Numbered from the stretch's first letter, positions 29,793-40,736 are shown. The stretch is DNA of 64,000 bases from Shewanella litoralis (GCF_009828585.1 NZ_WSRZ01000004.1:1-64000); one strand, 5' to 3'. The notes: a model not told the origin generated them from the letters alone. Numbers and translations: made by a program.

Positions 29793-29857
29793 ATCCGTTG
29801 TTTCTCAGCGCTAAACCTTAGATAATACTAGGATCTATTGGTCAAGAAAATGTAGCA

Positions 29858-30436
29858 ATGACAGAGTACCTTCTTTTATTAATCGGTACAGTACTGGTTA
29901 ATAACTTCGTCCTGGTTAAATTCTTAGGTCTATGCCCTATTATGGGGGTGTCGAGTAAATTGGCGTCTGCAATTGGCATGTCAATGGCAACCACGTTTGT
30001 ATTAACATTAGCCTCAATTTTAAGCTATCTCACCAATGAATTTTTACTACAGCCCTTCGACTTAAGCTACTTGCGTACCATGAGTTTTATTTTGGTCATT
30101 GCCGTGGTGGTCCAATTTACTGAAATGGTCGTACAAAAAACCAGTGCATCACTGCATCGTGCCTTAGGGATTTATTTACCACTGATTACTACTAACTGTG
30201 CAGTATTGGGCGTCGCGTTACTCAATGTCAACGAAGACCATAACTTTATTCAATCAGCAATTTATGGCTTTGGAGCCGCGGTCGGCTTTTCATTAGTATT
30301 GATTTTATTTTCTGCTATGCGTGAACGTTTAGCAGCTGCCGATGTGCCAGTTCCTTTTAAAGGAGGCGCAATTGCCATGATCACCGCCGGGTTAATGTCG
30401 TTAGCATTTATGGGGTTTGCGGGGCTGGTTAACTAA
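29858..30436 (+). CDS. rnfA: Electron transport complex subunit RnfA (RsxA)
   Basis: RnfA is one of the core membrane subunits of the Rnf complex, which couples electron flow between ferredoxin and NADH to ion movement; the E. coli homologue complex also resets SoxR. The 192-residue protein is highly hydrophobic with six membrane helices and the family segments [18 protein letters not shown] and [10 protein letters not shown], whose Cys residues are proposed to hold an iron centre shared with RnfE. It opens the rnfABCDGE-nth operon and is two bases from rnfB. Confidence 0.96.
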   Translation: MTEYLLLLIGTVLVNNFVLVKFLGLCPIMGVSSKLASAIGMSMATTFVLTLASILSYLTNEFLLQPFDLSYLRTMSFILVIAVVVQFTEMVVQKTSASLHRALGIYLPLITTNCAVLGVALLNVNEDHNFIQSAIYGFGAAVGFSLVLILFSAMRERLAAADVPVPFKGGAIAMITAGLMSLAFMGFAGLVN

Positions 30437-30438
30437 TT

Positions 30439-31017
30439 ATGACAAGCATATTTATTGCCGTTGCCGTACTCAGTTTACTGGCATTAGTGTTTGGGGTGAT
30501 TTTAGGGTTTGCCTCAAAGAAATTTAAAGTCGAAGGTAATCCTGTTATTGATCAGGTCGAAGCCCTACTTCCGCAAACGCAATGCGGACAATGTGGATAC
30601 CCAGGTTGTCGGCCTTACGCTGAAGCAATTGCCAATGGTGACCATATCAATAAATGCCCTCCTGGCGGCACTGCCACTATGGAAAAAATTGCTGAATTAA
30701 TGGGCGTTGATCAAGAACCATTAAACGCAGAAGCTCAATCGACTGTAAAAAAAGTGGCTTACATTCGTGAAGATGAATGTATTGGCTGCACAAAATGTAT
30801 CCAAGCCTGCCCAGTTGATGCCATTTTAGGCGCGGGTAAGCTTATGCACACCGTCATCGCAAAAGACTGTACGGGATGTGATTTATGCGTAGAACCTTGC
30901 CCTGTTGATTGTATTGACATGATCCCTGTTGAAACCACTCTGCAAAATTGGGATTGGAAATTAAACACAATCCCAGTCAAGGTGATTCATTCTGAGCCAG
31001 AGGAACAAGCGTGCTAA
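30439..31017 (+). CDS. rnfB: Electron transport complex subunit RnfB (iron-sulfur protein)
   Basis: RnfB receives electrons at the membrane surface. After one N-terminal membrane helix (residues 4-25) it has a four-Cys iron-sulfur domain ([13 protein letters not shown] with a later Cys) and two ferredoxin-type motifs, [16 protein letters not shown] and [16 protein letters not shown], each holding a 4Fe-4S cluster. The 192-residue length matches E. coli RsxB. Its last codons overlap the GTG start of rnfC by seven bases. Confidence 0.96.
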   Translation: MTSIFIAVAVLSLLALVFGVILGFASKKFKVEGNPVIDQVEALLPQTQCGQCGYPGCRPYAEAIANGDHINKCPPGGTATMEKIAELMGVDQEPLNAEAQSTVKKVAYIREDECIGCTKCIQACPVDAILGAGKLMHTVIAKDCTGCDLCVEPCPVDCIDMIPVETTLQNWDWKLNTIPVKVIHSEPEEQAC

Positions 31018-33377
31018 CGTTATTAGAACAACTGGATAAAGGATCGTTGTGGCAATCTCCTGGCGGGATACATCCTCCACAATTAAAAACACTTTCTAAT
31101 CAATCTGCTATTGCGCGCTTACCCCTAGCAACGCGTTTTATTGTACCTGTGCCACTCGTGGGCGAACAAGCGACGTTATCCGTTGGCGTGGGCGATAAAG
31201 TACTAAAAGGTCAGTCATTGACAGAAGGAGCAGGTTTCACCTATTTGCCGGTGCATGCCCCTACCTCTGGACAAATTGTTGCCATAGAGCAGCACGCAAC
31301 GAATCACCCTTCTTCATTGCCAACCTTAAGTTGTATTATTGAGTCAGATGGCCAAGATACCTGGTGTGATTTAATCCCTAATAGCCTTGAGCAACTGTCA
31401 AAGCTGCAGATATTAGACAAAATCAAGCAAGCAGGTATAGCAGGCATGGGCGGCGCAGCGTTTCCAAGCCATGTAAAGCTCAATCCAGCCAGTGAAATCG
31501 ATTTAGTTATTATCAATGGCATCGAGTGTGAACCCTATATCACCTCAGATGACAGATTAATGCGCGATCACAGCGACGAAATTGTATCTGGTGTTGGCGT
31601 AATTAACCATTTGCTCAATCCGCAGCGGATCATTATTGCAATTGAAGATAATAAGCCTGAAGCGGCGCAAGCCATGCAAGCGGCGCTTAATAGAAGCAAC
31701 CTACCTAAAGGCGTCGCGCGCGTCACAGTCATCCCGACTAAGTACCCTTCTGGCGGCGAAAAACAGTTAATCCAAATTATTACTGGTAAAGAAGTTCCCA
31801 GTGGCGCAATTCCTGCCCAACTCGGTATTGTGGTGCACAACGTGGGCACAGCTTTTGCCATTCAAGAGGCAATCTATCAAGGTAAACCTCTCATTGAGCG
31901 TGTTGTCACGTTAACCGGTGAACAGATTGGCCAACCAGGCAACTATTGGTTACCCATAGGGACTACAGTGGCTGATGCATTGCAATCTGTCCACTTTATC
32001 GAATCTGCCGAACAAAAGGTGATCGTAGGCGGCCCCATGATGGGCTACGCCTTAGCGGAGTTAGATGTGCCTATTTTAAAAGGCACAAACTGTTTACTCG
32101 TGCCTAGTCACAACGAAATAGCCGCCGATGTTGACGAAAAAGCCTGTATCCGTTGCGGTGAATGCGCAGTCGCCTGTCCGGCATTATTGTTGCCACAACA
32201 ACTCTTTTGGCACGCTAAGGCCGAGGAATACGACAAAGCCGCCAGTTATAATTTAAAAGATTGCATTGAATGTGGTTGCTGCAGCTATGTATGTCCAAGT
32301 GATATTCCACTTGTTGAGTATTATCGCGTCGCAAAATCGGCCTTAAAAATTGAAGCCGAAGAAAAGCGTCAAGCTGAACAGGCTAAAATACGCTTCGAAG
32401 CACGCCTACAACGCTTAGAAGACGAAAAGAATGCACGTGAAGCTAAAGCGAAAGAAGCCGCCGCTAAGCGTCAAGCAAACATGAAGTCTACCGATAAAGA
32501 TGCTGTTGCAGCCGCGATGGCAAGGATTGCCGCTAAAAAAGCGCAAGATTCGGCCGCCTCTTCTGCACCAACAGCTGGCAGTACGACACAAGTTCCCCAA
32601 ACCGTCGTTGACCCGAAAAAAGCGGCTGTTAATGCCGCTATTGAACGTGCTAAAGCTAAAAAAGCGGCTCAGGCGAATACCGTTAGTGATGATGAGTTCG
32701 ACAAAAATACCGCTGAGGTTAATGTTGACGACAAACAAGCTAAAATTGCCGCCGCTGTTGCACGCGCCAAAGCGAAGAAAGCCGCACAAGTAAATGCTGA
32801 ATCAACGGTTCAAACACCCAACACAGCTGAAACTTCAGTAGCAGGAACTGAACCGCCAGCAGACACAGTTGACGACAAAAAAGTCCGTGTTGCAGCAGCC
32901 GTCGCTAAAGCCAAAGCAAAAAAACTGGCTCAAGCTGGCCAAACTGATGACACGACTGTTACAACAGAACCGACAACAGATGCAGTTGACGACAAAAAAG
33001 CCCGTGTTGCCGCTGCAGTCGCTAAAGCCAAGGCAAAAAAACTGGCTCAAGCTAATCAAACTGATGACACGGTTGTTGCAGTAGAGCCGACAACAGATAG
33101 AGTTGACGACAAAAAAGCCAGTGTTGCCGCAGCAGTTGCTAAAGCCAAGGCAAAAAAACTGGCTCAAGCCAGTCAAATCGATATCGGCGAAGCTGTGTCT
33201 CGACCTACAGTTGGTGTCGAGTCTACCGCCGAAATAGCGCCAAACGTAGCGTTGACAGCCACGGCGGACTCAGCAGAGTTATCCCCTGAGCAAATAAAAA
33301 AAGCCAAAGTCGCAGCGGCGATTGCCAAAGCAAAAGCGAAAAAGCTCGCCAACAGTGCTGAGCAAGAGGAACAATAA
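31011..33377 (+). CDS. rnfC: Electron transport complex subunit RnfC, with long Ala/Lys repeat tail
   Basis: RnfC is the NADH- and FMN-binding peripheral subunit. The first 450 residues are standard: a glycine-rich nucleotide-binding segment ([13 protein letters not shown]), the SLBB domain, and two 4Fe-4S motifs, [12 protein letters not shown] and [12 protein letters not shown]. After that comes a tail of about 330 residues rich in Ala and Lys, made of imperfect repeats of [19 protein letters not shown]; the last three are tandem with a 39-residue period. The tail is expected to be helical and strongly basic, and varies in length among relatives. The start is GTG at 31011 with GAGGA upstream, overlapping rnfB. 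Confidence 0.95.
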   Translation: MLTLLEQLDKGSLWQSPGGIHPPQLKTLSNQSAIARLPLATRFIVPVPLVGEQATLSVGVGDKVLKGQSLTEGAGFTYLPVHAPTSGQIVAIEQHATNHPSSLPTLSCIIESDGQDTWCDLIPNSLEQLSKLQILDKIKQAGIAGMGGAAFPSHVKLNPASEIDLVIINGIECEPYITSDDRLMRDHSDEIVSGVGVINHLLNPQRIIIAIEDNKPEAAQAMQAALNRSNLPKGVARVTVIPTKYPSGGEKQLIQIITGKEVPSGAIPAQLGIVVHNVGTAFAIQEAIYQGKPLIERVVTLTGEQIGQPGNYWLPIGTTVADALQSVHFIESAEQKVIVGGPMMGYALAELDVPILKGTNCLLVPSHNEIAADVDEKACIRCGECAVACPALLLPQQLFWHAKAEEYDKAASYNLKDCIECGCCSYVCPSDIPLVEYYRVAKSALKIEAEEKRQAEQAKIRFEARLQRLEDEKNAREAKAKEAAAKRQANMKSTDKDAVAAAMARIAAKKAQDSAASSAPTAGSTTQVPQTVVDPKKAAVNAAIERAKAKKAAQANTVSDDEFDKNTAEVNVDDKQAKIAAAVARAKAKKAAQVNAESTVQTPNTAETSVAGTEPPADTVDDKKVRVAAAVAKAKAKKLAQAGQTDDTTVTTEPTTDAVDDKKARVAAAVAKAKAKKLAQANQTDDTVVAVEPTTDRVDDKKASVAAAVAKAKAKKLAQASQIDIGEAVSRPTVGVESTAEIAPNVALTATADSAELSPEQIKKAKVAAAIAKAKAKKLANSAEQEEQ
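32868..33182 (+). repeat. 117-base tandem repeat inside rnfC
   Basis: Units start at 32868, 32985 and 33102, exactly 117 bases apart; the third is recognisable for about 80 bases. A looser related unit begins at 32724. All keep the reading frame, so copy-number change would alter protein length without a frameshift. Confidence 0.85.
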
Positions 33378-33379
33378 TC

Positions 33380-34432
33380 ATGGCATTTAAAATTGCCTCG
33401 TCACCCCATGTCAGTACCAGTTTGCACACCAATACCGTGATGAAACGGGTGGCTTTGTGTCTTATTCCGGGTATTGCAGTACAAAGCTATTATTTTGGTT
33501 TAGGTACCTTAATCCAATTACTATTGGCTGTCAGTGTGGCGTACCTTGCTGAAGCTGCGGTGATGAAGCTACGTCATAAAAACATTAAAGCGACGTTGAG
33601 TGATAATAGCGCATTGGTCACGGCATCATTACTTGCCGTTGCGATTCCGCCCTTAGCACCGTGGTGGCTTATTGTTATCGGGACCCTTTTTGCCATCGTC
33701 ATCGTCAAACAGCTTTATGGTGGTTTGGGTAATAACGTATTTAACCCAGCAATGGCGGCATATGTCTTACTGCTTATTTCATTTCCAGTTCAAATGACCT
33801 CATGGGTTGCACCGCAAACCATTGCGATGAATCACGCCTCTTTGTTTACCAGTGTGCAAACTATTTTTGAAATCAATCAATCTTTTGCGGCTGAGTATTT
33901 TCGTTTAGGTATCGACGGCATTACCATGGCAACGCCATTAGATACCCTCAAAACCGATTTATCCATGGGATTAACCACTACCGAGAGCTTAACGAAACCT
34001 ATTTTCTCAGGCATGGGAGCTGAAGGCTGGTTTTGGGTTAATATGGCCTATCTTGCTGGTGGGTTAATCATGTTAAAGCTTAAGGTGATCCGTTGGCATA
34101 TTAGCGGTGCCATTATCGCCAGTTTGTTTGTGTGCGCCAGTTTCGGCTTTTTAATCAGTCCAGATACCTTTGTTAGTCCGTTAATGCACCTATTTAGTGG
34201 TGGCACCATGCTAGCGGCATTCTTTATTGCAACCGATCCAGTTACCGCGGCAACGAGCCCGCGAGGTCGATTACTATTTGGTGCCATGATTGGTGTACTC
34301 ATTTACCTTATTCGTACTTTTGGCGGTTACCCTGATGCGGTGGCATTTGCGGTATTACTGGCCAATATGTGCGCGCCATTCATTGATTACTATGTGCGCC
34401 CACGCAGTTACGGTCATCGCACAGGAAGTTAA
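33380..34432 (+). CDS. rnfD: Electron transport complex subunit RnfD
   Basis: RnfD is an NqrB-type integral membrane subunit carrying covalently bound FMN. The 350-residue protein has about nine to ten membrane helices; the flavin-attachment segment appears as [13 protein letters not shown], where a Thr is the expected linkage residue. Family motifs GNNVFNPAM and [14 protein letters not shown] are present. It begins two bases after the rnfC stop and is two bases before rnfG. Confidence 0.95.
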   Translation: MAFKIASSPHVSTSLHTNTVMKRVALCLIPGIAVQSYYFGLGTLIQLLLAVSVAYLAEAAVMKLRHKNIKATLSDNSALVTASLLAVAIPPLAPWWLIVIGTLFAIVIVKQLYGGLGNNVFNPAMAAYVLLLISFPVQMTSWVAPQTIAMNHASLFTSVQTIFEINQSFAAEYFRLGIDGITMATPLDTLKTDLSMGLTTTESLTKPIFSGMGAEGWFWVNMAYLAGGLIMLKLKVIRWHISGAIIASLFVCASFGFLISPDTFVSPLMHLFSGGTMLAAFFIATDPVTAATSPRGRLLFGAMIGVLIYLIRTFGGYPDAVAFAVLLANMCAPFIDYYVRPRSYGHRTGS

Positions 34433-34434
34433 CC

Positions 34435-35079
34435 ATGCCAATAAATGATAATCCGATGATTAAAAATGGCTTATTGTTAGCCTTGTTTGCTTTATGTTGC
34501 ACGGGACTAGTCGCGCTCGTTAATACCCTCACCCATGACACTATTGCGCTGCAACAACAAAAGCAATTAACCGAAACCTTAACTCAAGTGATCCCAGCAA
34601 ATTTGCATGACAATGTGTTATTTGAACAATGTATTTTAGTCCACTCACCAGAGTTACTGGGCAGTAAAGATGCATTGCCCGCTTATTTAGCCTATAAAAA
34701 TCAACAGGCTGTCGCAATTGCCATTGAAGCCATTGCCCCTGATGGCTATAACGGTGAAATCAAACTGATTATTGGTATCGATAACGACGGTCAAGTATTG
34801 GGGGTGCGCACGCTATCGCATCAAGAAACACCTGGCCTGGGTGATAAAATCGAATTACGTAAATCAGATTGGGTGACTCACTTTAGTGGCCAACTGTTTA
34901 AAGATAATACTGACTTGTGGAAAGTGAAAAAAGACGGCGGGCAATTTGATCAATTCACTGGCGCCACCATCACGCCACGAGCCTATGTTAAAGCCATTAG
35001 TAAAGCCTTAAGTTTTGTAGAACAACATCGCCAAAATTTGTATAAAAGCCATGTGAAATGTGAGGGCAGCCATGAGTAA
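34435..35079 (+). CDS. rnfG: Electron transport complex subunit RnfG
   Basis: RnfG is a membrane-anchored periplasmic subunit with covalent FMN, related to NqrC. The 214-residue protein has one N-terminal helix ([18 protein letters not shown]) and an FMN-binding domain ending in [16 protein letters not shown], where the second Thr of the S/T-G-A-T motif carries the flavin. The segment [11 protein letters not shown] is also typical. Its 3' end overlaps the start of rnfE by eight bases. Confidence 0.95.
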   Translation: MPINDNPMIKNGLLLALFALCCTGLVALVNTLTHDTIALQQQKQLTETLTQVIPANLHDNVLFEQCILVHSPELLGSKDALPAYLAYKNQQAVAIAIEAIAPDGYNGEIKLIIGIDNDGQVLGVRTLSHQETPGLGDKIELRKSDWVTHFSGQLFKDNTDLWKVKKDGGQFDQFTGATITPRAYVKAISKALSFVEQHRQNLYKSHVKCEGSHE

Positions 35080-35767
35080 CTATCGCGAAATAGCGAGCCA
35101 AGGTTTATGGAAAAACAACCCAGGACTTGTCCAGTTACTGGGTTTATGTCCATTATTGGCAGTCACTGCAACCATCACGAACGCCTTGGGTTTAGGTGTA
35201 GCGACCCTACTTGTATTGATGGGATCAAACATTTTAGTGTCACTAGTGCGTGATTATGTACCTAAAGAAATCCGTATTCCGGTATTTGTCATGATCATTG
35301 CAGCCTTGGTGACCTGTGTGCAATTACTGATTAATGCCTATGCCTATAATTTGTATATTTCATTAGGGATATTCTTACCGCTTATCGTCACTAACTGCGT
35401 TATCATCGGCCGTGCTGAAGCATTTGCGTCGCGTAACTCTCTCGCTCATTCAGCCTTTGACGGTTTGATGATGGGATTGGGTTTTACCGCTGTATTAATG
35501 GTATTAGGCGCAAGCCGTGAGCTATTAGGCCAAGGTACGTTATTTGATGGTGCCGATTTATTATTAGGCGAATGGGCCAGCATATTAACGATCCACGTGT
35601 GGCAAGTTGATACTCCGTTTTTACTCGCCATGTTACCGCCAGGTGCGTTTATCGGCATGGGCTTACTCATCGCCCTTAAAAATGTGATCGACACTAGAAT
35701 TAAAGCCAGACAACCTAAAGTAGAATCTGTTGGGGTAACTCGAGCTCGGATCACCAAGGTAAGTTAA
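35072..35767 (+). CDS. rnfE: Electron transport complex subunit RnfE
   Basis: RnfE pairs with RnfA in the membrane core and shares its fold ([27 protein letters not shown]). The 231-residue protein has six helices. The ATG at 35072 has GAGGG at 35062-35066; the frame is open a little further upstream to a GTG at 35060, but that start would begin inside the ribosome site. It overlaps rnfG and is followed 11 bases later by nth. Confidence 0.95.
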   Translation: MSNYREIASQGLWKNNPGLVQLLGLCPLLAVTATITNALGLGVATLLVLMGSNILVSLVRDYVPKEIRIPVFVMIIAALVTCVQLLINAYAYNLYISLGIFLPLIVTNCVIIGRAEAFASRNSLAHSAFDGLMMGLGFTAVLMVLGASRELLGQGTLFDGADLLLGEWASILTIHVWQVDTPFLLAMLPPGAFIGMGLLIALKNVIDTRIKARQPKVESVGVTRARITKVS

Positions 35768-35778
35768 TAGACATTATT

Positions 35779-36420
35779 ATGAATAAAGAAAAACGCATTC
35801 AGATCTTAACGCGATTACGAGATAACAATCCTAAGCCTGAAACTGAGTTGAATTTTTCCAGCCCATTTGAATTACTGGTCGCAGTGACATTATCAGCACA
35901 GGCAACTGACGTGAGTGTGAATAAGGCCACTGACAAGTTATTTCCGGTAGCCAATACCGCTCAGGCGATTTACGATTTAGGGGTTGATGGGCTCAAACAA
36001 TACATTAAAACCATTGGTTTATATAACAATAAAGCCATCAATGTCATTAACGCCTGTAAAATGTTAATCGATTTACACGGCGGCGAAGTCCCTGAAAACC
36101 GTGAAGCATTAGAGGCATTACCCGGAGTAGGCCGTAAAACCGCTAACGTGGTTCTCAACACCGCCTTTGGCTGGCCAACCATTGCGGTTGATACGCATAT
36201 TTTTCGCATGGCAAATCGTACCAAGTTCGCACCCGGTAAAAATGTCGATCAGGTAGAACAGAAAATGCTAAAAGTGGTGCCAAGCGAGTTTAAGGTGGAT
36301 GTGCATCATTGGTTTATTTTACACGGCCGCTATACCTGTTTAGCACGTAAACCTCGTTGTGGCAGTTGCATGATAGAAGATTTGTGCGAGTTCTCTGAAA
36401 AGATTTATCCTGAAGAATAG
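35779..36420 (+). CDS. nth: Endonuclease III (DNA glycosylase/AP lyase)
   Basis: Nth removes oxidised pyrimidines and nicks abasic sites. The 213-residue protein has the helix-hairpin-helix LPGVGRKTANVVLN with the catalytic Lys, the catalytic Asp in AVDTHIFRM, and a C-terminal 4Fe-4S site seen as CLARKPRCGSCMIEDLCEF. Linkage to rnfABCDGE is the same as in E. coli. A strong terminator follows. Confidence 0.96.
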   Translation: MNKEKRIQILTRLRDNNPKPETELNFSSPFELLVAVTLSAQATDVSVNKATDKLFPVANTAQAIYDLGVDGLKQYIKTIGLYNNKAINVINACKMLIDLHGGEVPENREALEALPGVGRKTANVVLNTAFGWPTIAVDTHIFRMANRTKFAPGKNVDQVEQKMLKVVPSEFKVDVHHWFILHGRYTCLARKPRCGSCMIEDLCEFSEKIYPEE

Positions 36421-36424
36421 CAAC

Positions 36425-36466
36425 AAAAAATGACCAATACACATAATGTGCTTTGGTCATTTTTTT
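36425..36466. terminator. Terminator of the rnf-nth operon
   Basis: AAAAAATGACCAA pairs with TTGGTCATTTTTT, with an inner CACAT/ATGTG stem. A and T runs on both sides make it usable in both directions, which would also end the minus-strand ynhF-like transcript. Confidence 0.9.
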
Positions 36467-36582
36467 ACAATTCATTGTACGTTAACTCATCAACTAACGT
36501 GCAATAAACTCGTGTTCAGAAAGGATTGAATACTTCCCTGGTGGAGCGATATTGCTTACAGTGCAGCGTTGTGTTTTATGAT

Positions 36583-36666
36583 TTAAAACATCGCCACAAA
36601 AAAAGCGCTAAAACAAATTGCGATTACTACGGTAGTGCCTAAGGCCATTTTTAATTCTGTTGTCAT
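36583..36666 (-). CDS. YnhF-like small membrane protein (27 residues)
   Basis: A minus-strand frame encodes MTTELKMALGTTVVIAICFS followed by AFFVAMF. A perfect GGAGG ribosome site (36674-36678) lies seven bases before the ATG. Residues 8-27 form a single membrane helix. The start resembles E. coli YnhF (as I remember it, MSTDLKFSLVTTII), a 29-residue inner-membrane protein of unknown function. The frame is too short for routine gene finders but the ribosome site, helix and similarity make it convincing. Confidence 0.75.
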   Translation of the reverse strand: MTTELKMALGTTVVIAICFSAFFVAMF

Positions 36667-36962
36667 TGTCTTGCCTCCATGTAGGTATAAAAGAAGAATA
36701 ACGCCTTTTGCTTATGAACCCAAAAAATATCATCACAAATGTGAGCTAAAGCAAAAAATTACCGGTATTCATTTTATTCGTATTATTTACTTGCTCATGT
36801 TATTACGTTTTTTGCTGGATAAAGATAGTTATCAGCGTATTTTCAATCGTACTCTGTTGAAGCTTGTAAAATATAAATTGTTACAGATCAACAGCTGCGC
36901 ATCTTTTCATTGTCATCTGAGCTTGATACAGTCAGATTTATTTTTATTTAAGAGAGAACATT
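36667..36962. other. Intergenic region between the small membrane protein and gloA
   Basis: Nearly 300 bases that should hold divergent promoters for the YnhF-like gene and gloA. A plus-strand frame of 131 codons crosses this region and the start of gloA but has no family character and is judged spurious. No operator was recognised. Confidence 0.45.
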
Positions 36963-37373
36963 ATGTCGCAATTACTTCACACTATGATCCGCGTTGGCGA
37001 TTTAGACCGCAGCATCACGTTTTACACTGACGTAATGGGGATGAAATTACTGCGCAAGTCTGAAAACGCTGAATACAAATACACCCTCGCCTTCGTGGGT
37101 TTTGGTGAAGAAACCACTGGCCAAGCTGTGATTGAATTAACCTATAATTGGGGTGTAGACAGCTACGACCTGGGCAATGGTTTTGGCCATTTAGCCATAG
37201 GTGAAGAAGACATTTATGCCCGTTGTGAGGCCATTACTGCTGCAGGCGGCAAAGTGACTCGCAAGCCAGGTCCTGTCGCTGGCGGCACGACTGAAATCGC
37301 TTTTGTTGAAGATCCTGATGGATATAAAATTGAATTGATCCAGAAAAAATCAGCGACTGCTGCGTTGGGTTAA
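36963..37373 (+). CDS. gloA: Lactoylglutathione lyase (glyoxalase I)
   Basis: GloA isomerises the methylglyoxal-glutathione adduct to S-lactoylglutathione. The 136-residue protein has two beta-alpha-beta-beta-beta modules, and the four metal ligands are visible: His in LLHTMIRV, Glu in VIELTYNWG, His in FGHLAIG and Glu in YKIELIQ. This spacing and the short length are those of the Ni-dependent bacterial type. A GAGAGAA ribosome site is just upstream and a terminator follows. Confidence 0.96.
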   Translation: MSQLLHTMIRVGDLDRSITFYTDVMGMKLLRKSENAEYKYTLAFVGFGEETTGQAVIELTYNWGVDSYDLGNGFGHLAIGEEDIYARCEAITAAGGKVTRKPGPVAGGTTEIAFVEDPDGYKIELIQKKSATAALG

Positions 37374-37390
37374 CCACCTTATCAATTCAA

Positions 37391-37419
37391 AACAAAGCCA
37401 GCTAAATGCTGGCTTTGTT
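37391..37419. terminator. Terminator after gloA
   Basis: AACAAAGCCAGC and GCTGGCTTTGTT form a perfect 12-base stem around TAAAT. The T-run is short (TTATTT). Confidence 0.75.
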
Positions 37420-37442
37420 ATTTAATCTAAACTCAGGTTATT

Positions 37443-37706
37443 ATACCATTTCCGTTAATTATGTGACCAATCAGAGTCACTCAGATTGTTCAGTTTGAGG
37501 CGCATTGTTGAAATAATGGTTATTCCCTTCTAAGGCAATGCAACAAAGAAATGGACAGTCTGAGTGCCTCCTACAAGGCGGGTTTCTGTGCCTTCTATGC
37601 TGCTTAATAGCATTTTGACGTAGAGCAACTATGCCTACAATTCTATTACTTGCCTAGAAGGCACAGAACTCCCGCTGAATGACCAGATAATTAATGGAAT
37701 TGGTAT
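37443..37706. mobile_element. MITE-like element next to ruvB
   Basis: The 27-base ends, ATACCATTTCCGTTAATTAT at the left and its inverted relative ending ATGGAATTGGTAT at the right, match at 22 of 27 positions. An inner perfect inverted repeat, TTCTGTGCCTTCTA with TAGAAGGCACAGAA, folds the right half. The 264-base element has no coding capacity. Its right tip touches the ruvB stop codon (37706-37708). A 35-base match to its right end occurs at 54900-54934. Confidence 0.7.
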
Positions 37707-38710
37707 TACTCTGGCTTAACCATACTAAAATGGTCATATGCCCGCTGCGTTGCTATTCGGCCTCTTGGCGTGCGTTGAATAAAGCCTTGTTGAATTAAAA
37801 ACGGCTCAAGCACATCTTCAATGGTTTCTCTGTCTTCGCCAATGGCTGCGGCAACGTTATCTAATCCTACTGGGCCGCCCATAAACTTATCGATAATCGC
37901 TAATAAGAGTTTACGGTCTAAGTAATCAAAACCTTGCTCATCAACATCAAGTAAATCTAGGGCATATTCAGCCACTTCTTGAGTCACAATGCCGTCATGT
38001 TTCACTTCAGCATAATCGCGAACACGGCGCAGTAAACGGTTAGCAATACGTGGCGTGCCGCGTGAACGGGTAGCAATTTCGATAGCACCTTGCTGATCAA
38101 TTTCTAATCCCATCACTTTGGCAGAACGAGTCACAATGGTGGTGAGATCGTTTACATTATAAAATTCTAACCGCAGAGGAATGCCAAAACGTGCCCGCAG
38201 TGGTGAGGTTAATGCTCCAGCTCTAGTGGTGGCCCCCACTAGGGTAAACGGCGGTAAATCAAGTTTAATTGAACGTGCAGCAGGGCCTTCACCAATCATA
38301 ATGTCAAGTTGATAGTCTTCCATTGCGGGATACAGAATTTCTTCAACAACCGGACTCAATCGATGAATTTCATCGATAAACAGAACATCGCCTTGTTCAA
38401 GGTTGGTTAATAACGCCGCTAAGTCACCCGCTTTTTCAAGCACGGGACCTGATGTCGATTTAATATTCACGCCCATTTCATTCGCCACAATCATCGCGAG
38501 GGTGGTTTTACCTAAACCTGGCGGGCCAAAAATAAGCATATGATCTAATGCTTCACCGCGATTGATTGCAGCTTGAATAAACACTTTCAGCTGGGCGCGT
38601 GTATCGTCTTGCCCGGTGTATTCATCCAACATTTTTGGGCGCATTGCTCGGTCAATTTGTTCATCTTGACCTTGTACTTGCGGTTGGATCAGGCGATCAG
38701 CTTCAATCAT
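37706..38710 (-). CDS. ruvB: Holliday junction branch-migration ATPase RuvB
   Basis: RuvB hexamers drive Holliday junction branch migration. The 334-residue AAA+ protein shows Walker [12 protein letters not shown], Walker [10 protein letters not shown], sensor I VGATTRAG and the arginine-finger region PLRARFG, followed by a winged helix. The stop codon is TAA at 37706-37708, directly against the MITE end, so the mobile element may have supplied or reshaped the last codon(s). It is the last gene of yebC-ruvC-ruvA-ruvB, 33 bases after ruvA. Confidence 0.97.
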   Translation of the reverse strand: MIEADRLIQPQVQGQDEQIDRAMRPKMLDEYTGQDDTRAQLKVFIQAAINRGEALDHMLIFGPPGLGKTTLAMIVANEMGVNIKSTSGPVLEKAGDLAALLTNLEQGDVLFIDEIHRLSPVVEEILYPAMEDYQLDIMIGEGPAARSIKLDLPPFTLVGATTRAGALTSPLRARFGIPLRLEFYNVNDLTTIVTRSAKVMGLEIDQQGAIEIATRSRGTPRIANRLLRRVRDYAEVKHDGIVTQEVAEYALDLLDVDEQGFDYLDRKLLLAIIDKFMGGPVGLDNVAAAIGEDRETIEDVLEPFLIQQGFIQRTPRGRIATQRAYDHFSMVKPE

Positions 38711-38743
38711 TATGTAGATACCCTAGTCTGTCTATTCAAGGTG

Positions 38744-39361
38744 TTATAACATCGACTTTAATGCTGCTTTAATCAGCGTTTCAGAGCTCATGCCATCTGT
38801 ATATGCTGCAGAAACCGCTTTACTGGCTTGCGCGGGTTTATAACCTAATGACAATAACGCCGATATAGCATCTTCTTCTGCACTGTCAGCTATCGGTGTG
38901 GGTTTATAATTACTTTGCAACATAAACTCGCGCTCAGAGCCAACAGATGCTTCGAGTAAACTTTTGAGTTTGTCGCGCATTTCAATCACTAATCGCTCAG
39001 CGGTTTTCTTACCTACACCGGGTAACTTCACTAACGTCACAATATCATCACGTTCAACACAAGAGACAAACTCTGAAGCGGTCATTCCTGACAAAATAGT
39101 TAACGCCAATTTAGGGCCTACACCATTAGTTTTAATCAATAACCTGAATAATGCTCGTTCTTGTTTGGTAATAAAACCATACAGCAGCTGCGCGTCTTCA
39201 CGCACCACAAAATGAGTAAACAACATCGCCTGCTGATTGAGCTCAGGGAGTTCATAAAAACTGGTCATCGGCACTTGTAACTCATACCCTACACCATTTA
39301 CGTCGAGCACCACTTCTGGCGCTTGTTTTTCAACTAATATCCCACTGAGACGACCAATCAT
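38744..39361 (-). CDS. ruvA: Holliday junction branch-migration DNA-binding subunit RuvA
   Basis: RuvA tetramers clamp the four-way junction and recruit RuvB. The 205-residue protein has an N-terminal OB domain ([20 protein letters not shown]), two helix-hairpin-helix motifs ([13 protein letters not shown] and [13 protein letters not shown]), and a C-terminal domain that contacts RuvB. Its ATG overlaps the ruvC stop by four bases (ATGA). Confidence 0.97.
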   Translation of the reverse strand: MIGRLSGILVEKQAPEVVLDVNGVGYELQVPMTSFYELPELNQQAMLFTHFVVREDAQLLYGFITKQERALFRLLIKTNGVGPKLALTILSGMTASEFVSCVERDDIVTLVKLPGVGKKTAERLVIEMRDKLKSLLEASVGSEREFMLQSNYKPTPIADSAEEDAISALLSLGYKPAQASKAVSAAYTDGMSSETLIKAALKSML

Positions 39362-39876
39362 TTGTATCTTCCGTAAGTTCTGCTACTCGCCTTGCCGCCC
39401 ATAGCAATAAGACTTTGATAAGTATGAAAATGACATACTGCGACCCCTAACGCATCCGCGGCATCGGCTTGTGGCGCGGCGGGCAATTTTAACAGTTGTT
39501 TTATCATGTGTTGTACTTGTGTTTTTTGAGCTCGACCAGTGCCGACAACGGCACTTTTAATCTGAGTCGCGCTGTACTCTGCCACAGGTAAGTTAGCACA
39601 GGTTGCAGCCACAATGGCGGCGCCACGTGCCTGACCCAGTTTCAATGCCGAGTCGGCATTTTTTGCCATAAATACTCGCTCTATTGCAAATTCATTAGGC
39701 TGGTATTGCGTGATAATTTCAGTTAAACCTGCATAAATCTGTTGTAAGCGTTGGGGTAAATCATCGGCTGATGTGCGAATACAACCACTGCCCAAATAAA
39801 TTTGTTGTCTACCTTGGCATTGGATCACGCCATAACCGGTAATACGCGAGCCAGGATCGACCCCTAATATGATCAT
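39358..39876 (-). CDS. ruvC: Holliday junction resolvase RuvC
   Basis: RuvC cuts Holliday junctions. The 172-residue protein has the RNase H-like fold with the catalytic acids in [12 protein letters not shown] (Asp7), FAIERVF (Glu) and [14 protein letters not shown] (Asp pair). It overlaps yebC by four bases and ruvA by four bases, consistent with coupled translation. Confidence 0.97.
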   Translation of the reverse strand: MIILGVDPGSRITGYGVIQCQGRQQIYLGSGCIRTSADDLPQRLQQIYAGLTEIITQYQPNEFAIERVFMAKNADSALKLGQARGAAIVAATCANLPVAEYSATQIKSAVVGTGRAQKTQVQHMIKQLLKLPAAPQADAADALGVAVCHFHTYQSLIAMGGKASSRTYGRYK

Positions 39877-40625
39877 AGATTATCTAATGCTTCCATGACG
39901 TCATCTGAAATCTCAGCGTTATGATATACCTCTTGTACATCATCGTGATCTTCTAACGTGTCTATTAACCGTAAAAATTTCTCTGCGGTATCGATATCCA
40001 ATTCCGCTTTAATTGAAGCAACCATGGTCACTTCCGCGTTAACAGCTTCAAGTTCGCCGCTGTCGAGTGCATCTTTTACTTTGCCAAACGTCTCTGGGCT
40101 GGTGAATACATCCATAGCACCGTCATCGTGTGTGACCACATCTTCAGCGCCCGCTTCTAGCGCTAGCTCCATCAATGTGTCTTCATCAGTATCATTGTCG
40201 TATGAAATCACACCAGATTTAGTAAATAAATACGCTACTGAACCGTCGGTACCTAAATTACCACCCGATTTATTAAAGGCATTACGTACACCAGACACTG
40301 TCCGGTTGCGATTATCTGTCATGGTTTCAACCATCACGGCGGTGCCGCCTGGACCATAGCCTTCATAGATAATGGTTTCAAGTTGTTGGCCGTCGACTTC
40401 ACCCGCACCGCGTTTAATGGCACGTTCTACGGTGTCGCGAGTCATGTTATTTGATAAGGCTTTATCGATGGCGGCGCGTAATCTTGGATTAGCATCGGGA
40501 TCTGAGCCACCTTCTCGAGCCGCAACGGTGAGTTCACGGATAAATTTAGTAAATAATTTACCGCGCTTTGCGTCTTGGGCTGCTTTGCGGTGTTTAATGT
40601 TGGCCCATTTACTGTGTCCTGCCAT
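39873..40625 (-). CDS. yebC: YebC/PmpR family protein (TACO1 family)
   Basis: YebC-family proteins act in translation of difficult peptide stretches or as DNA-binding regulators, depending on the member. The N-terminal [20 protein letters not shown] and the acidic C-terminal segment ([17 protein letters not shown]) are diagnostic. I use the ATG at 40625, which has GGGAG just upstream and matches the family start; the frame extends six codons further. The 250-residue length is typical. It heads the ruvCAB operon, as in many gammaproteobacteria. Confidence 0.95.
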   Translation of the reverse strand: MAGHSKWANIKHRKAAQDAKRGKLFTKFIRELTVAAREGGSDPDANPRLRAAIDKALSNNMTRDTVERAIKRGAGEVDGQQLETIIYEGYGPGGTAVMVETMTDNRNRTVSGVRNAFNKSGGNLGTDGSVAYLFTKSGVISYDNDTDEDTLMELALEAGAEDVVTHDDGAMDVFTSPETFGKVKDALDSGELEAVNAEVTMVASIKAELDIDTAEKFLRLIDTLEDHDDVQEVYHNAEISDDVMEALDNL

Positions 40626-40665
40626 ATTAAGCTCCCTTTTCATTCAAGTACAAAATCATACTTGT

Positions 40666-40694
40666 AAAAAACAGACCGAGGCAACAGCCTCGGT
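40666..40694 (-). terminator. Terminator after aspS
   Basis: On the minus strand ACCGAGGC and GCCTCGGT form an eight-base stem around TGTT, followed by CTGTTTTTT. It separates aspS from the yebC-ruvCAB unit. Confidence 0.85.
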
Positions 40695-40736
40695 ATGTGG
40701 TGCCCTTTAAGAGCGAGTAATGCTGAACAATATTAA

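Noticed and set aside
32415-33176. Several long open frames opposite or beside rnfC
   Set aside because: They arise from the repetitive Ala/Lys codons of rnfC and have no start signals or family character.
36635-37030. A 131-codon frame across the gloA upstream region
   Set aside because: It overlaps the gloA start, has no ribosome site and reads as random AT-rich translation.
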